Source of the DNA: Lentimicrobiaceae bacterium
GTDB lineage: Bacteria > Bacteroidota > Bacteroidia > Bacteroidales > Lentimicrobiaceae
Length of the DNA: 8,159 nt
Reading direction: 5' to 3'
Assembly: GCA_028697695.1 (NCBI GenBank)
Contig: JAQVEI010000092.1
Location: 1-8,159 of the forward strand
Part shown: positions 1 through 6,491 of the stretch, piece by piece
Numbering within the stretch: position 1 is the stretch's first letter
How the letters are laid out: every line of letters begins with the position of its first letter
The notes under the pieces: model-generated
Seen by the model: only the letters and a program-made list of their open reading frames with translations
Databases searched by the model: none
What the model was told of the DNA's origin: nothing
Made by a program: the position numbers and the translations under genes

Positions 1-1171
1 CGCCTATTCGCGGAAAGAGTACATCCATTGCCCGCACTGTTTTTCCATCTTCATTTTGTTTCATATAGAAGGCTTTTATTTCAGATGGGTAATCGGTAAG
101 GATAACCGGACGTTTAAATTCTTTTTCAACCAGGTAACGTTCGTGTTCACTCTGCAGGTCGGTACCCCACTCCACGTGGTATTCAAATTTTTGGTCAGCA
201 GCCATCAGTATTTCTACGGCTTCGGTGTATGTGAGCCGTTTAAAGTCATTTTGAGTAACAAACTTCAACCTGTCAATCAGCTCGTTATCATACATTTTAT
301 TGAGGAACTCAAGGTCATCCATGCAGTGTTCCAGGGCATAATTAACCAGGGATTTCAGAAAATCCTCTGCCAGGTCCATGTTGTCGTGAATATCATAGAA
401 TGCCATTTCGGGTTCAATCATCCAGAATTCGGCAAGGTGTCGCGCAGTATTGGAGTTTTCGGCCCTGAATGTTGGCCCAAAGGTGTAAATTTTAGAAAGT
501 GCCATCGCGCCAAGCTCACCTTCCAGTTGACCTGAAACGGTAAGGTTGGTGGGCTTGCCGAAGAAATCTTTGCTGTAGTCTACTTCACCGGAAGGAGTTA
601 AAGGCGGATTTATGGGGTCGAGGGTGGTTACCCTGAACATGGCTCCCGCACCTTCGGCATCAGACCCGGTAATGATGGGCGTATGGAGGTAGTAGAAGCC
701 ATTGTCGTTAAAATACTTATGTATGGCAAACGACATGGCATGCCGGATGCGTAGCACGGCGCCAAAAGTATTGGTACGTGGCCGCAGGTGAGCAATCTCG
801 CGAAGAAACTCCATTGAATGCCCTTTCTTTTGCAAGGGATAGGTGTCGGGATCTGCCGTACCGTAAACCTCTATTTCTCTGGCAATCAGCTCAACAGCCT
901 GGCCCTTACCGGGCGATTCTGCCAATTCACCAACCACCGAAATGCAGCTCCCTGTAGTTATCAGCCGGAGCATTTCCTCCTCAAAGTCGGCCGGATTGGC
1001 CACTACCTGTATGCTATGAATGATGCTGCCATCATTCAATGCTATAAACATCACATTCTTGTTTCCCCGCCGGGTACGCACCCATCCCTGGAGATTAACT
1101 GTACTGCCGATTTGGTTTATTTCTCTTTCCTTAAGCGCTGAAGCTACCGTAGTGCGTTTTAATGTACTCAT
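1..1171 (-). CDS. asnS: Asparaginyl-tRNA synthetase (class IIb), 3' end outside window
   Basis: Charges tRNA(Asn) with asparagine using ATP, in the cytoplasm. I translated the minus strand from the ATG at 1171-1169; it stays open to the left edge, giving 390 residues. The N-terminal OB-fold anticodon-binding domain covers about residues 20-105 (begins near LQGWVRTRRGNKNV). The class II catalytic core follows, with motif 1 around 144-168 and motif 2 at 235-255 (FRAENSNTARH, then EFW.IEPE). FRAENSNTARHLAEFW is characteristic of AsnRS rather than AspRS or LysRS. Family members are about 465 residues, so roughly 75 residues including motif 3 (the GxGxxR-type ATP-binding segment) lie beyond the window; nothing suggests a real truncation. 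The start is chosen because it is the first in-frame ATG ahead of the OB fold and has a -7 promoter match about 60 bp upstream. It is divergent from the DAHP synthase gene. Plus-strand ORFs over this region are shadows. Confidence 0.97.
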   Translation of the reverse strand, partial: MSTLKRTTVASALKEREINQIGSTVNLQGWVRTRRGNKNVMFIALNDGSIIHSIQVVANPADFEEEMLRLITTGSCISVVGELAESPGKGQAVELIAREIEVYGTADPDTYPLQKKGHSMEFLREIAHLRPRTNTFGAVLRIRHAMSFAIHKYFNDNGFYYLHTPIITGSDAEGAGAMFRVTTLDPINPPLTPSGEVDYSKDFFGKPTNLTVSGQLEGELGAMALSKIYTFGPTFRAENSNTARHLAEFWMIEPEMAFYDIHDNMDLAEDFLKSLVNYALEHCMDDLEFLNKMYDNELIDRLKFVTQNDFKRLTYTEAVEILMAADQKFEYHVEWGTDLQSEHERYLVEKEFKRPVILTDYPSEIKAFYMKQNEDGKTVRAMDVLFPRIG

Positions 1172-1232
1172 TAGTTCCCTAAATTACAATTATTGAATAT
1201 TTTGGTGAAAGTGTCCTTAAAATTTTGAGTCG

Positions 1233-1240
1233 CAAAGTTA
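1233..1240 (-). promoter_or_regulatory. Candidate Bacteroidetes -7 promoter box for asnS
   Basis: Read on the minus strand, this is TAACTTTG, an exact match to the Bacteroidetes consensus -7 element TAnnTTTG, followed by CGAC. Transcription would begin just downstream, near 1226-1230, leaving a 5' leader of about 55-60 nt before the asnS ATG at 1171. I find no clear TTTG -33 element at the usual 17-23 bp spacing, so the call rests on the -7 box, its position and its orientation. Confidence 0.5.
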
Positions 1241-1301
1241 TGAAATTTACCTCATTTACCGTGTAGTTTATAAAAGCCTGGTGCGCAGCTTTAACTTTTC
1301 G

Positions 1302-1309
1302 TATTTTTG
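1302..1309 (+). promoter_or_regulatory. Candidate -7 promoter box giving a leaderless or very short-leader DAHPS-CM mRNA
   Basis: TATTTTTG is an exact match to the Bacteroidetes -7 consensus TAnnTTTG and ends only 4 bp before the ATG at 1314. A start site at the usual distance would fall at or within a few bases of the start codon, so the transcript would be leaderless or nearly so. No good TTTG -33 element is present; CCTG at 1277-1280 lies at about the right distance but is a poor match. T-rich sequence can produce the box by chance, so this remains a candidate. Confidence 0.5.
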
Positions 1310-1313
1310 TGCC

Positions 1314-2396
1314 ATGAATTTTACACCTTTAACCCAGTGGATTGACTCCTATGACCGGCCTTTGGTCATTGCAGGGCCGTGCAGTGCTGAAACGCGTTCG
1401 CAAGTGCTGACAACGGCCAGGGGTTTGGCTGCCCTGCCCCGGGTAAAGGTATTCAGAGCCGGGGTTTGGAAACCGCGCACCCGCCCGGGCTCCTTTGAAG
1501 GTACCGGCACCGAGGGCTTAAAATGGATGCAGGAAGCCAAACAGCAAACCGGTCTCCTCACCACAGTAGAGGTGGCTACACCCAAACATGTGCAGGAAGC
1601 TTTAAAATACGATACGGACATCCTGTGGATAGGGGCCAGAACTGTGGTTAATCCTTTCTCCATGCAGGAATTGGGCGAAAGCCTCAGAGGAGTTAATGTG
1701 CCGGTGATGATCAAAAACCCTGTAAACCCCGACCTGAAGCTTTGGATGGGCGCCATAGAGCGGGTATATAAAAGCGGTATTACCAGTATAGCAGCCATTC
1801 ACAGAGGCTTTTACCACTCGGAAAAAGGAGCCTACCGAAATGTGCCTCAATGGGAAATCCCCATCGAACTAATGCGGTTAATGCCGGGATTACCAATAAT
1901 CTGCGATCCCAGTCATATTGCGGGCAAACGCGAAATGTTGCTTGCTGTAGCCCAACAGTCTATGGACCTGGAAATGGATGGATTGATGATAGAGACCCAT
2001 TGCAATCCCGAAAAAGCATTGACTGATGCTGAGCAACAGATTAACCCTGCACAGCTTCAGGCCTTACTGGATGCGCTGATATTGCGTTCCCCAAGGGGAA
2101 ACCGCGAGTTTGAGCGCAATCTTCAGGTGCTTAGATCCGAAATTGACGGCCTTGATTACGAGTTGATTCAATTGCTGGCCAAACGCATGGAGATTGTTGC
2201 AGAAATGGGAAGGTATAAGTACGACCATCACATTACCATATTACAGCTCGATCGGTGGAAATCGTTGTTTGCCGATAGAATTAAAAAAGGAGAAAAAGCC
2301 GGCCTTAATGTTGATTTTTTGGGAGCCTTACTCAAACTGGTTCACGAACAATCTATTGAAATACAAACCAATGTAATGAACAAAACCCACGATTGA
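1314..2396 (+). CDS. Bifunctional 3-deoxy-7-phosphoheptulonate (DAHP) synthase / chorismate mutase
   Basis: A 360-residue cytoplasmic enzyme for the first shikimate-pathway step (phosphoenolpyruvate + erythrose-4-phosphate to DAHP) and for chorismate to prephenate. Residues 15-255 form a type I-beta (KDO8P-synthase-like) DAHP synthase barrel: GPCSAE at 21-26 (metal-ligand Cys23), KPRTRPGSFEG at 53-63 (Lys53), IKNPVNPDLKLWMGA at 133-147, DPSHIAGKR at 198-206 (His201) and IETHCNPEKALTD at 226-238. Residues 265-352 form an AroQ-class chorismate mutase: Arg274, Arg291, Lys302, Arg314 and Gln351 align without gaps to E. coli Arg11, Arg28, Lys39, Arg51 and Gln88 (E. coli sequence recalled). There is no N-terminal ACT or ferredoxin-like regulatory domain; known homologues of this fusion (Prevotella) are controlled through the mutase domain by prephenate. 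A GTG at 1281 could extend the ORF by 11 residues, but that stretch lies over the promoter box and the family starts near this ATG. hflX follows 40 bp downstream. Confidence 0.95.
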   Translation: MNFTPLTQWIDSYDRPLVIAGPCSAETRSQVLTTARGLAALPRVKVFRAGVWKPRTRPGSFEGTGTEGLKWMQEAKQQTGLLTTVEVATPKHVQEALKYDTDILWIGARTVVNPFSMQELGESLRGVNVPVMIKNPVNPDLKLWMGAIERVYKSGITSIAAIHRGFYHSEKGAYRNVPQWEIPIELMRLMPGLPIICDPSHIAGKREMLLAVAQQSMDLEMDGLMIETHCNPEKALTDAEQQINPAQLQALLDALILRSPRGNREFERNLQVLRSEIDGLDYELIQLLAKRMEIVAEMGRYKYDHHITILQLDRWKSLFADRIKKGEKAGLNVDFLGALLKLVHEQSIEIQTNVMNKTHD

Positions 2397-2436
2397 GCCT
2401 GCTTTGGTATGATTTTAGCATCACCTGATATTAACT

Positions 2437-3618
2437 ATGATAGATTATACTCCCATTACTGAAACTGCTGTACTTGTCGGATTGATCACCACGGGTCAAA
2501 ATGCAGCCACCCTCAATGAAACGATGGATGAGCTTGAGTTTTTATTTGAAACTGCCGGCGGAAGCGCTGTAAAACGATTTGTTCAGAAGCTGGATAAACC
2601 AGACCCACGCACCTTTGTTGGTTCGGGCAAGCTGGACGAAATAAATCAATACATCAAAGCCTCATCCATTGGAACTGTGGTTTTTGATGATGAATTGAGC
2701 CCATCGCAATTGAGGAATATCGAGCGGGAGCTGCAATGTAAAGTCATTGACCGCACCGCGCTGATACTGGACATCTTTGCCGGCAGGGCTCATACTGCTA
2801 CAGCCCGCACTCAGGTTGAACTGGCGCAATTGCAATATACCCTGCCCAGGCTGTCGCGTATGTGGACTCACCTGGAAAAGCAACGTGGAGGCATAGGTAT
2901 GCGCGGGCCTGGCGAAAAAGAAATTGAAACAGACCGCCGGATTATCCGTGATAAAATATCTCTGCTCAAAGACAAACTCAAAGAAATTGACAAACAAAAG
3001 ATCACCCAGCGCAGCGGCCGCGAAAAGCTGGTCAGAGTAGCTCTTATCGGATACACCAATGTGGGAAAATCCACCATCATGAATCTCCTGAGCAAATCAT
3101 CAGTTTTCGCTGAAAACAAGCTTTTTGCTACCCTGGATACTACCGTAAGAAAAGTAGTTATTGAAAATCTTCCTTTTTTGCTTACTGACACCGTGGGTTT
3201 TATACGTAAGTTACCCCACAACCTGGTTGAATCGTTCAAATCGACCCTGGATGAAGTGCGTGAAGCCGATCTGTTGCTGCATGTTGTTGACATTTCGCAT
3301 CCCGGCTTTGAGCATCAGATTGAGGTGGTTAACGAAACCCTGTCCGATATCGGGGCTGCAGACAAACCGCTTATGATGGTATTTAATAAAATTGATGCCT
3401 ACAGTTTTGTTGAGCCGGAAGAAGATGACTTATCCGCTAAACCCCTAAACCTCAGTCTGCAGGAATTACAGAACACCTGGATTGCAAAGCTGAACCACAA
3501 GGCACAATTCATTTCAGCAGCCAAAAAATGGCATTACGATGAATTTAAAACAGCGCTGTATGAAACAGTGCGCGAAATTCACCTCAAACGCTATCCACAC
3601 AATAAATTGCTCTATTGA
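2437..3618 (+). CDS. hflX: GTPase HflX, ribosome-associated
   Basis: A 393-residue GTPase of the TRAFAC/OBG-HflX group. Family members bind the 50S subunit and split stalled 70S ribosomes under heat or antibiotic stress. The N-terminal HflX domain (about 10-160) shows PRTFVGSGKLDEI at 57-69, VVFDDELSPSQLRNIE at 81-96, DRTALILDIFAGRAHTATAR at 105-124, and the glycine-rich GGIGMRGPGEKEIETDRR at 151-168. A charged, probably coiled-coil linker runs about 165-198. The G domain has G1 GYTNVGKS (205-212), G2 around TLDTT (232-236), G3 DTVG (251-254), G4 NKID (317-320) and G5 SAAK (360-363). All switch and nucleotide-binding motifs are intact. Length is normal for the family (about 390-430). The ATG at 2437 is the first in-frame Met before the conserved domain. 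No promoter box was found in the 40-bp gap upstream, so co-transcription with the DAHP synthase gene is plausible. Confidence 0.96.
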   Translation: MIDYTPITETAVLVGLITTGQNAATLNETMDELEFLFETAGGSAVKRFVQKLDKPDPRTFVGSGKLDEINQYIKASSIGTVVFDDELSPSQLRNIERELQCKVIDRTALILDIFAGRAHTATARTQVELAQLQYTLPRLSRMWTHLEKQRGGIGMRGPGEKEIETDRRIIRDKISLLKDKLKEIDKQKITQRSGREKLVRVALIGYTNVGKSTIMNLLSKSSVFAENKLFATLDTTVRKVVIENLPFLLTDTVGFIRKLPHNLVESFKSTLDEVREADLLLHVVDISHPGFEHQIEVVNETLSDIGAADKPLMMVFNKIDAYSFVEPEEDDLSAKPLNLSLQELQNTWIAKLNHKAQFISAAKKWHYDEFKTALYETVREIHLKRYPHNKLLY

Positions 3619-3730
3619 AGGCGAATACTTAAAAATGGTTTACGACCTGGTCTTTGGAAATATTCCTCTACTGGCTTGAGCAAAGGGTTAGGCCAAACCG
3701 ATTGATGCTTAACAGATTGAAATTATCCAT

Positions 3731-3752
3731 AAAATTACTGAACAGTAACTTT
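3731..3752 (+). repeat. Small inverted repeat downstream of hflX, possible weak terminator
   Basis: TTACTG at 3735-3740 is followed after two bases by its reverse complement CAGTAA at 3743-3748. An A-run lies just before it and CTTT just after, so the arms can be extended with one mismatch to about nine pairs. The stem is nearly all A-T and the T-run is short, so termination would be inefficient. It could equally be a protein-binding site or chance. Confidence 0.3.
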
Positions 3753-3843
3753 CCGCATGCCATATTAATCCTTGACGGTAACAGACAAATGTACATGATG
3801 TATTGCACAACAAATTTATTAATTTTGGTTTAACAAAAGGTCT

Positions 3844-3887
3844 GCCTTGGGTGTTTAGCCTTACGGCTTAAAGCCGAAACGCCTTGG
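3844..3887. repeat. GCCTTGG direct repeats flanking the palindrome CGGCTTAAAGCCG
   Basis: GCCTTGG occurs at 3844-3850 and again at 3881-3887. Between them, CGGCTT (3864-3869) and AAGCCG (3871-3876) form a perfect 6-bp inverted repeat around a single central base. AGCC at 3857-3860 can instead pair with GGCT at 3865-3868, so two mutually exclusive small hairpins are possible. The cluster lies 72-115 bp upstream of the OmpA-like start codon, a position compatible with an operator or leader structure. Function is unknown. Confidence 0.4.
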
Positions 3888-3901
3888 ACTGGCAATTGTA
3901 T

Positions 3902-3932
3902 TTTGATTTTTTTTGAAACCTTAATATTTACA
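3902..3932 (+). promoter_or_regulatory. Weak candidate promoter for the OmpA-like gene
   Basis: TTTG at 3902-3905 could be a Bacteroidetes -33 element; 19 bp later, TATTTACA at 3925-3932 partly matches the -7 consensus TAnnTTTG (TA, T at the fifth position, poor after that). The implied leader is about 20 nt. Spacing is good but the -7 match is poor, so this is only a suggestion. Confidence 0.25.
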
Positions 3933-3958
3933 CAATAAACATCTTAATTATTGAATCT

Positions 3959-6229
3959 ATGAAGCGATATTTACTACAAAGTATGTTGTATGTCCTTTTG
4001 ATTGTTGTGGGCACGTTTGCTCAGGCACAGGACTTTCTTCCGTTCAGCATCAGCAACTACTCAGGGGTGAGTGGTGTTCATCTGCAACCGGCCTCCATAG
4101 CTGATTCACGCTATAAGTTTGACGTGGTGCTCACCGGGTTTTCTGCCCAGGCTGCCAACAACTATCTGGCCATGAAACGAGAAGCTATTTTCAGGCCGGG
4201 TTCGTGGAATGACGTTAATTTTGGTACGGATAATATCTACAGGACCTTAAATGGCAAGGATAAACAGGGAATGCTTTCAACCGTCGTCATGCTGCCTTCC
4301 TTCATGGTGAATCTTACCCCCCAACATGCCTTGTCATTCAGCAGCAGAATCCGCGGGCAGGTAAACATTGACCGGCTTTCGGAAGATCTGGCAGAGGTGA
4401 TGGCCGAAAGTTTTGATAATCCTGATTTTTATCAGATAATATTGAACAACTCTAATTTAAGCGCGCAAACCAACTGGTGGGCAGAATTTAACTTTACCTA
4501 TGCCCAGGAAATTCCGCTGCCCAGCGACAAACACTTTTTGAAAGGCGGAATAACTTTAAAATATCTGCAGGGAATTGCCTCCGGGTATAGTTATATCAGA
4601 GACCTCTCCTTCAGGCTTGAGGAAAAGGATGTTATCTCTATCTTTAAATCAGATGTAAACTATGGAATTTCGGGCAACCTCAACAGCAAAACGTTCCAAC
4701 CTTTTGATTTTGTTTCAGATCCAGGCTTTGGTTTAGACCTGGGTTTTGTTTATGAATACCGCCCCGATATAGATGATTACCGCTACACTATGGATGGAAA
4801 GCAGGGGTTGCTGCGTCCGGATAAGAACAAATATTTACTAAGAGTAGGTATTTCCTTGCTCGATTTGGGTGGAATAAACTTTAAAAAAGATTTTCATAGC
4901 CAGGACTTCACGGCTGACATAAGAAACTGGGATCTTACTCAGGTTCAAATCAACAGTATAGAAGATTTTAATGACACATTGCGCAACCGCTTTAATTTCG
5001 GGCAGACAGTGGAGGAATCCTTTCGCATGCGTTTGCCTACAGCCCTCAGCCTTCAGGTTGATTACAACTTAGGCCGTGGGTTTTACCTGAATATGTCGCC
5101 TTACCTGGCCATGCGAAAAGGTACTGAAACGACCTCTAAAACCCATTACTTTACCACTGTAAGCGTTATTCCACGCTACGAAATGAAATGGTTTGGCGCA
5201 GGATTGCCTATGCAGATTGACGAGAACGGAAAGGCACAGGCGGGAGTAGCATTAAGACTGGGTCCGGTGTGGGTAGGTTCAAATAGCATATTGTCCAATG
5301 TGATAGGTTCAAAAAGTTACAATGCCGATGTATATGTCATGCTTAAAGTTCCGATTTTTCGTCATTTACCCAGGGACAGGGATGGAGATGGCGTGAGCGA
5401 TAAGCTTGACAAATGTCCCGACACACCGGGCACCTGGGAGCAACAAGGCTGTGCTGATCGCGATGGTGATGGCGTGCCTGATGCACAGGATGAATGTCCG
5501 GACGTACCTGGACTGGCAAAATACAACGGTTGCCCCGATACCGATGGCGACGGCATTCCCGACCATTTGGATGAATGCCCTGACAAGGCCGGCCTGCCGG
5601 AATTTAACGGCTGCCCCGATACCGACGGTGACGGCATTCCCGACCATCTGGATCAATGTCCTGATCAGGCCGGCTTACCGGAATTTGACGGCTGCCCCGA
5701 TAGAGATGGTGACGGCATACCCGATCATCTGGACGAATGCCCGGATGTGCCCGGCCCGGCTAAATTTAATGGTTGCCCCGACACCGATGGTGACGGCGTA
5801 CCCGACCACCTGGATGAATGCCCCAAAACACCGGGAACCATTGCAAACAAAGGCTGCCCTGAAATAAAGAAAGAAGAAAAAGCCATCCTGACCCAGGCCT
5901 TCGAAAACCTGGAATTTGAATCGGGTAGAGCAATTATCCGCCGTTCATCCTATGCTTCTCTCGACAAACTGGCTGCACTGCTTGTGGCTCGCCCCGACTG
6001 GAAAGTAAAACTTACCGGACATACCGACAATACAGGCATAGCCGGGAACAACATGGAACTTTCGAAAAACAGGGCCCAGTCAGTGAAAGATTATCTTATC
6101 AGCAAAGGTGTGAAAGAATATCACATCATTACCGAATGGTTCGGCCAAACCAGACCTATAGCCGATAACAATACTGCCGAAGGCCGACAAAAAAACCGCA
6201 GGGTGGAAATGGATATTGTTTTTGAATAA
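3959..6229 (+). CDS. OmpA-family outer-membrane protein: DUF5723-like barrel, six TSP3 repeats, C-terminal peptidoglycan-binding domain
   Basis: A 756-residue envelope protein that probably ties the outer membrane to peptidoglycan. Residues 1-23 are a signal peptide (KR, hydrophobic core, AQA before the likely cut at 23/24). Residues 25-470 resemble the Bacteroidetes DUF5723 family; SNYSGVSGVHLQPASIADSR at 32-51 is its hallmark start, and the alternating aromatic/hydrophobic strands suggest a beta-barrel. Residues 473-634 are six exact 27-residue thrombospondin type 3 repeats, DxDGDGxPDxxDxCPD...GCP, a calcium-binding rod. Residues 640-756 are the OmpA C-terminal domain: TGHTDNTG at 686-693 and NRAQSVKDYL at 704-713. 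Asp690 and Arg705 are 15 apart, like the diaminopimelate-binding Asp271/Arg286 of E. coli OmpA. The ATG at 3959 is chosen because the signal peptide follows directly. The gene is probably monocistronic, with a gap of 340 bp upstream and a strong terminator downstream. The DUF5723 assignment is from memory of the family's N-terminal signature; the ligand or role of the barrel is unknown. Confidence 0.9.
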   Translation: MKRYLLQSMLYVLLIVVGTFAQAQDFLPFSISNYSGVSGVHLQPASIADSRYKFDVVLTGFSAQAANNYLAMKREAIFRPGSWNDVNFGTDNIYRTLNGKDKQGMLSTVVMLPSFMVNLTPQHALSFSSRIRGQVNIDRLSEDLAEVMAESFDNPDFYQIILNNSNLSAQTNWWAEFNFTYAQEIPLPSDKHFLKGGITLKYLQGIASGYSYIRDLSFRLEEKDVISIFKSDVNYGISGNLNSKTFQPFDFVSDPGFGLDLGFVYEYRPDIDDYRYTMDGKQGLLRPDKNKYLLRVGISLLDLGGINFKKDFHSQDFTADIRNWDLTQVQINSIEDFNDTLRNRFNFGQTVEESFRMRLPTALSLQVDYNLGRGFYLNMSPYLAMRKGTETTSKTHYFTTVSVIPRYEMKWFGAGLPMQIDENGKAQAGVALRLGPVWVGSNSILSNVIGSKSYNADVYVMLKVPIFRHLPRDRDGDGVSDKLDKCPDTPGTWEQQGCADRDGDGVPDAQDECPDVPGLAKYNGCPDTDGDGIPDHLDECPDKAGLPEFNGCPDTDGDGIPDHLDQCPDQAGLPEFDGCPDRDGDGIPDHLDECPDVPGPAKFNGCPDTDGDGVPDHLDECPKTPGTIANKGCPEIKKEEKAILTQAFENLEFESGRAIIRRSSYASLDKLAALLVARPDWKVKLTGHTDNTGIAGNNMELSKNRAQSVKDYLISKGVKEYHIITEWFGQTRPIADNNTAEGRQKNRRVEMDIVFE
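5375..5860 (+). repeat. Six tandem 81-bp repeats encoding 27-aa thrombospondin type 3 units
   Basis: Units start at 5375, 5456, 5537, 5618, 5699 and 5780, each exactly 81 bp with no indels, inside the OmpA-like gene. Each encodes D-x-D-G-D-G calcium-binding loops and cysteines at unit positions 14 and 26. By the second half of the unit they fall into three pairs: TPGT (units 1 and 6), VPGxAKxNGCP (2 and 5) and AGLPEFxGCP (3 and 4). Units 3 and 4 differ at 10 of 81 bases by my count, more than half of them silent, so this is an old duplication kept by selection on the protein. Because the period is a multiple of three, long spurious ORFs appear in other frames here. Confidence 0.95.
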
Positions 6230-6246
6230 AGCTCAACAAATGTTGG

Positions 6247-6286
6247 CATGGGAAAGGATTTGAATAAATCCTTTCCCATGTTTTTT
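6247..6286 (+). terminator. Strong rho-independent terminator after the OmpA-like gene
   Basis: CATGGGAAAGGATTT (6247-6261) pairs perfectly with AAATCCTTTCCCATG (6266-6280) around a 4-base GAAT loop, and six T residues follow at 6281-6286. A 15-bp perfect stem plus a T-run, starting 17 bp after the stop codon, is a textbook intrinsic terminator. The minus strand lacks a T-run, so it acts in one direction. A small CAACA/TGTTG inverted repeat sits just upstream (6234-6245). Confidence 0.95.
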
Positions 6287-6325
6287 ATCTGATGCCGGTT
6301 GTACTTATTTTTATAAATATTCAGC

Positions 6326-6360
6326 GTGGTTTTTTGAGCTTTAAAGAGCAGAATAACCAC
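6326..6360. repeat. Imperfect inverted repeat between terminator and kinase gene
   Basis: GTGGTT at 6326-6331 is the reverse complement of AACCAC at 6355-6360. The 23 bases between contain a near-palindrome (GCTTTAAAGAGC) with several mismatches, so a single stem would be interrupted. There is no T-run after it. Possibly a leftover of transcript-end structure or a binding site; it may be chance. Confidence 0.3.
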
Positions 6361-6469
6361 TAAAATTCATGGTTGTGTGCAACTGCCTTCATACCAGTAA
6401 ATTGATAATGAAATATTAGAATAAGATACATTTGTTTGGGAAGAATAACCTTTGCAGATGATTAAACCT

Positions 6470-6477
6470 TACTTTTA
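6470..6477 (+). promoter_or_regulatory. Weak candidate -7 box before the kinase-like gene
   Basis: TACTTTTA matches seven of eight positions of TAnnTTTG, 14 bp before the ATG at 6492, a very short-leader layout resembling that of the DAHPS-CM gene. TTTG at 6451-6454 is only 15 bp upstream, shorter than the usual -33/-7 spacing. Because a strong terminator separates this gene from the previous one, some promoter must lie in 6287-6491, but I cannot fix it. Confidence 0.25.
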
Positions 6478-6491
6478 CCAAAAATAACGAA

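Larger units (their letters stand above)
3619..3958. other. 340-bp intergenic region between hflX and the OmpA-like gene
   Basis: AT-rich and without a recognisable gene or RNA family. It holds a small inverted repeat at 3735-3748, a TTTTG/CAAAA inverted repeat at 3823-3838, a cluster of GCC-based repeats at 3844-3887, and a weak promoter candidate just before the next gene. The longest start-to-stop frame I noticed is 14 codons (3635-3679), which has no support. The region probably holds the hflX 3' end and the regulatory region of the OmpA-like gene. Confidence 0.6.

Noticed and set aside
56..1141. Plus-strand ORFs of 159 and 107 aa over the left end
   Set aside because: They are antisense to asnS, whose minus-strand frame gives a clear AsnRS over the whole stretch; the plus-strand peptides show no domain features.
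1281..1313. GTG at 1281 as the start of the DAHPS-CM gene (11 extra residues)
   Set aside because: The extra residues lie over a -7 promoter match, are not expected for the family, and an ATG at 1314 gives a normal N-terminus.
3635..3679. 14-codon ORF just after hflX
   Set aside because: No ribosome-binding site, no recognisable peptide and too short to distinguish from chance.
5375..5860. Possible CRISPR or other DNA-level tandem array
   Set aside because: The repeats are contiguous 81-bp coding units with mostly silent differences and no spacers; the conserved pattern is protein-level calcium binding.
5362..5867. Several long ORFs in other frames, both strands, over the TSP3 repeats
   Set aside because: The 81-bp period is a multiple of three, so a frame without a stop in one unit stays open through all of them. 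The sense frame gives a perfect TSP3 domain.
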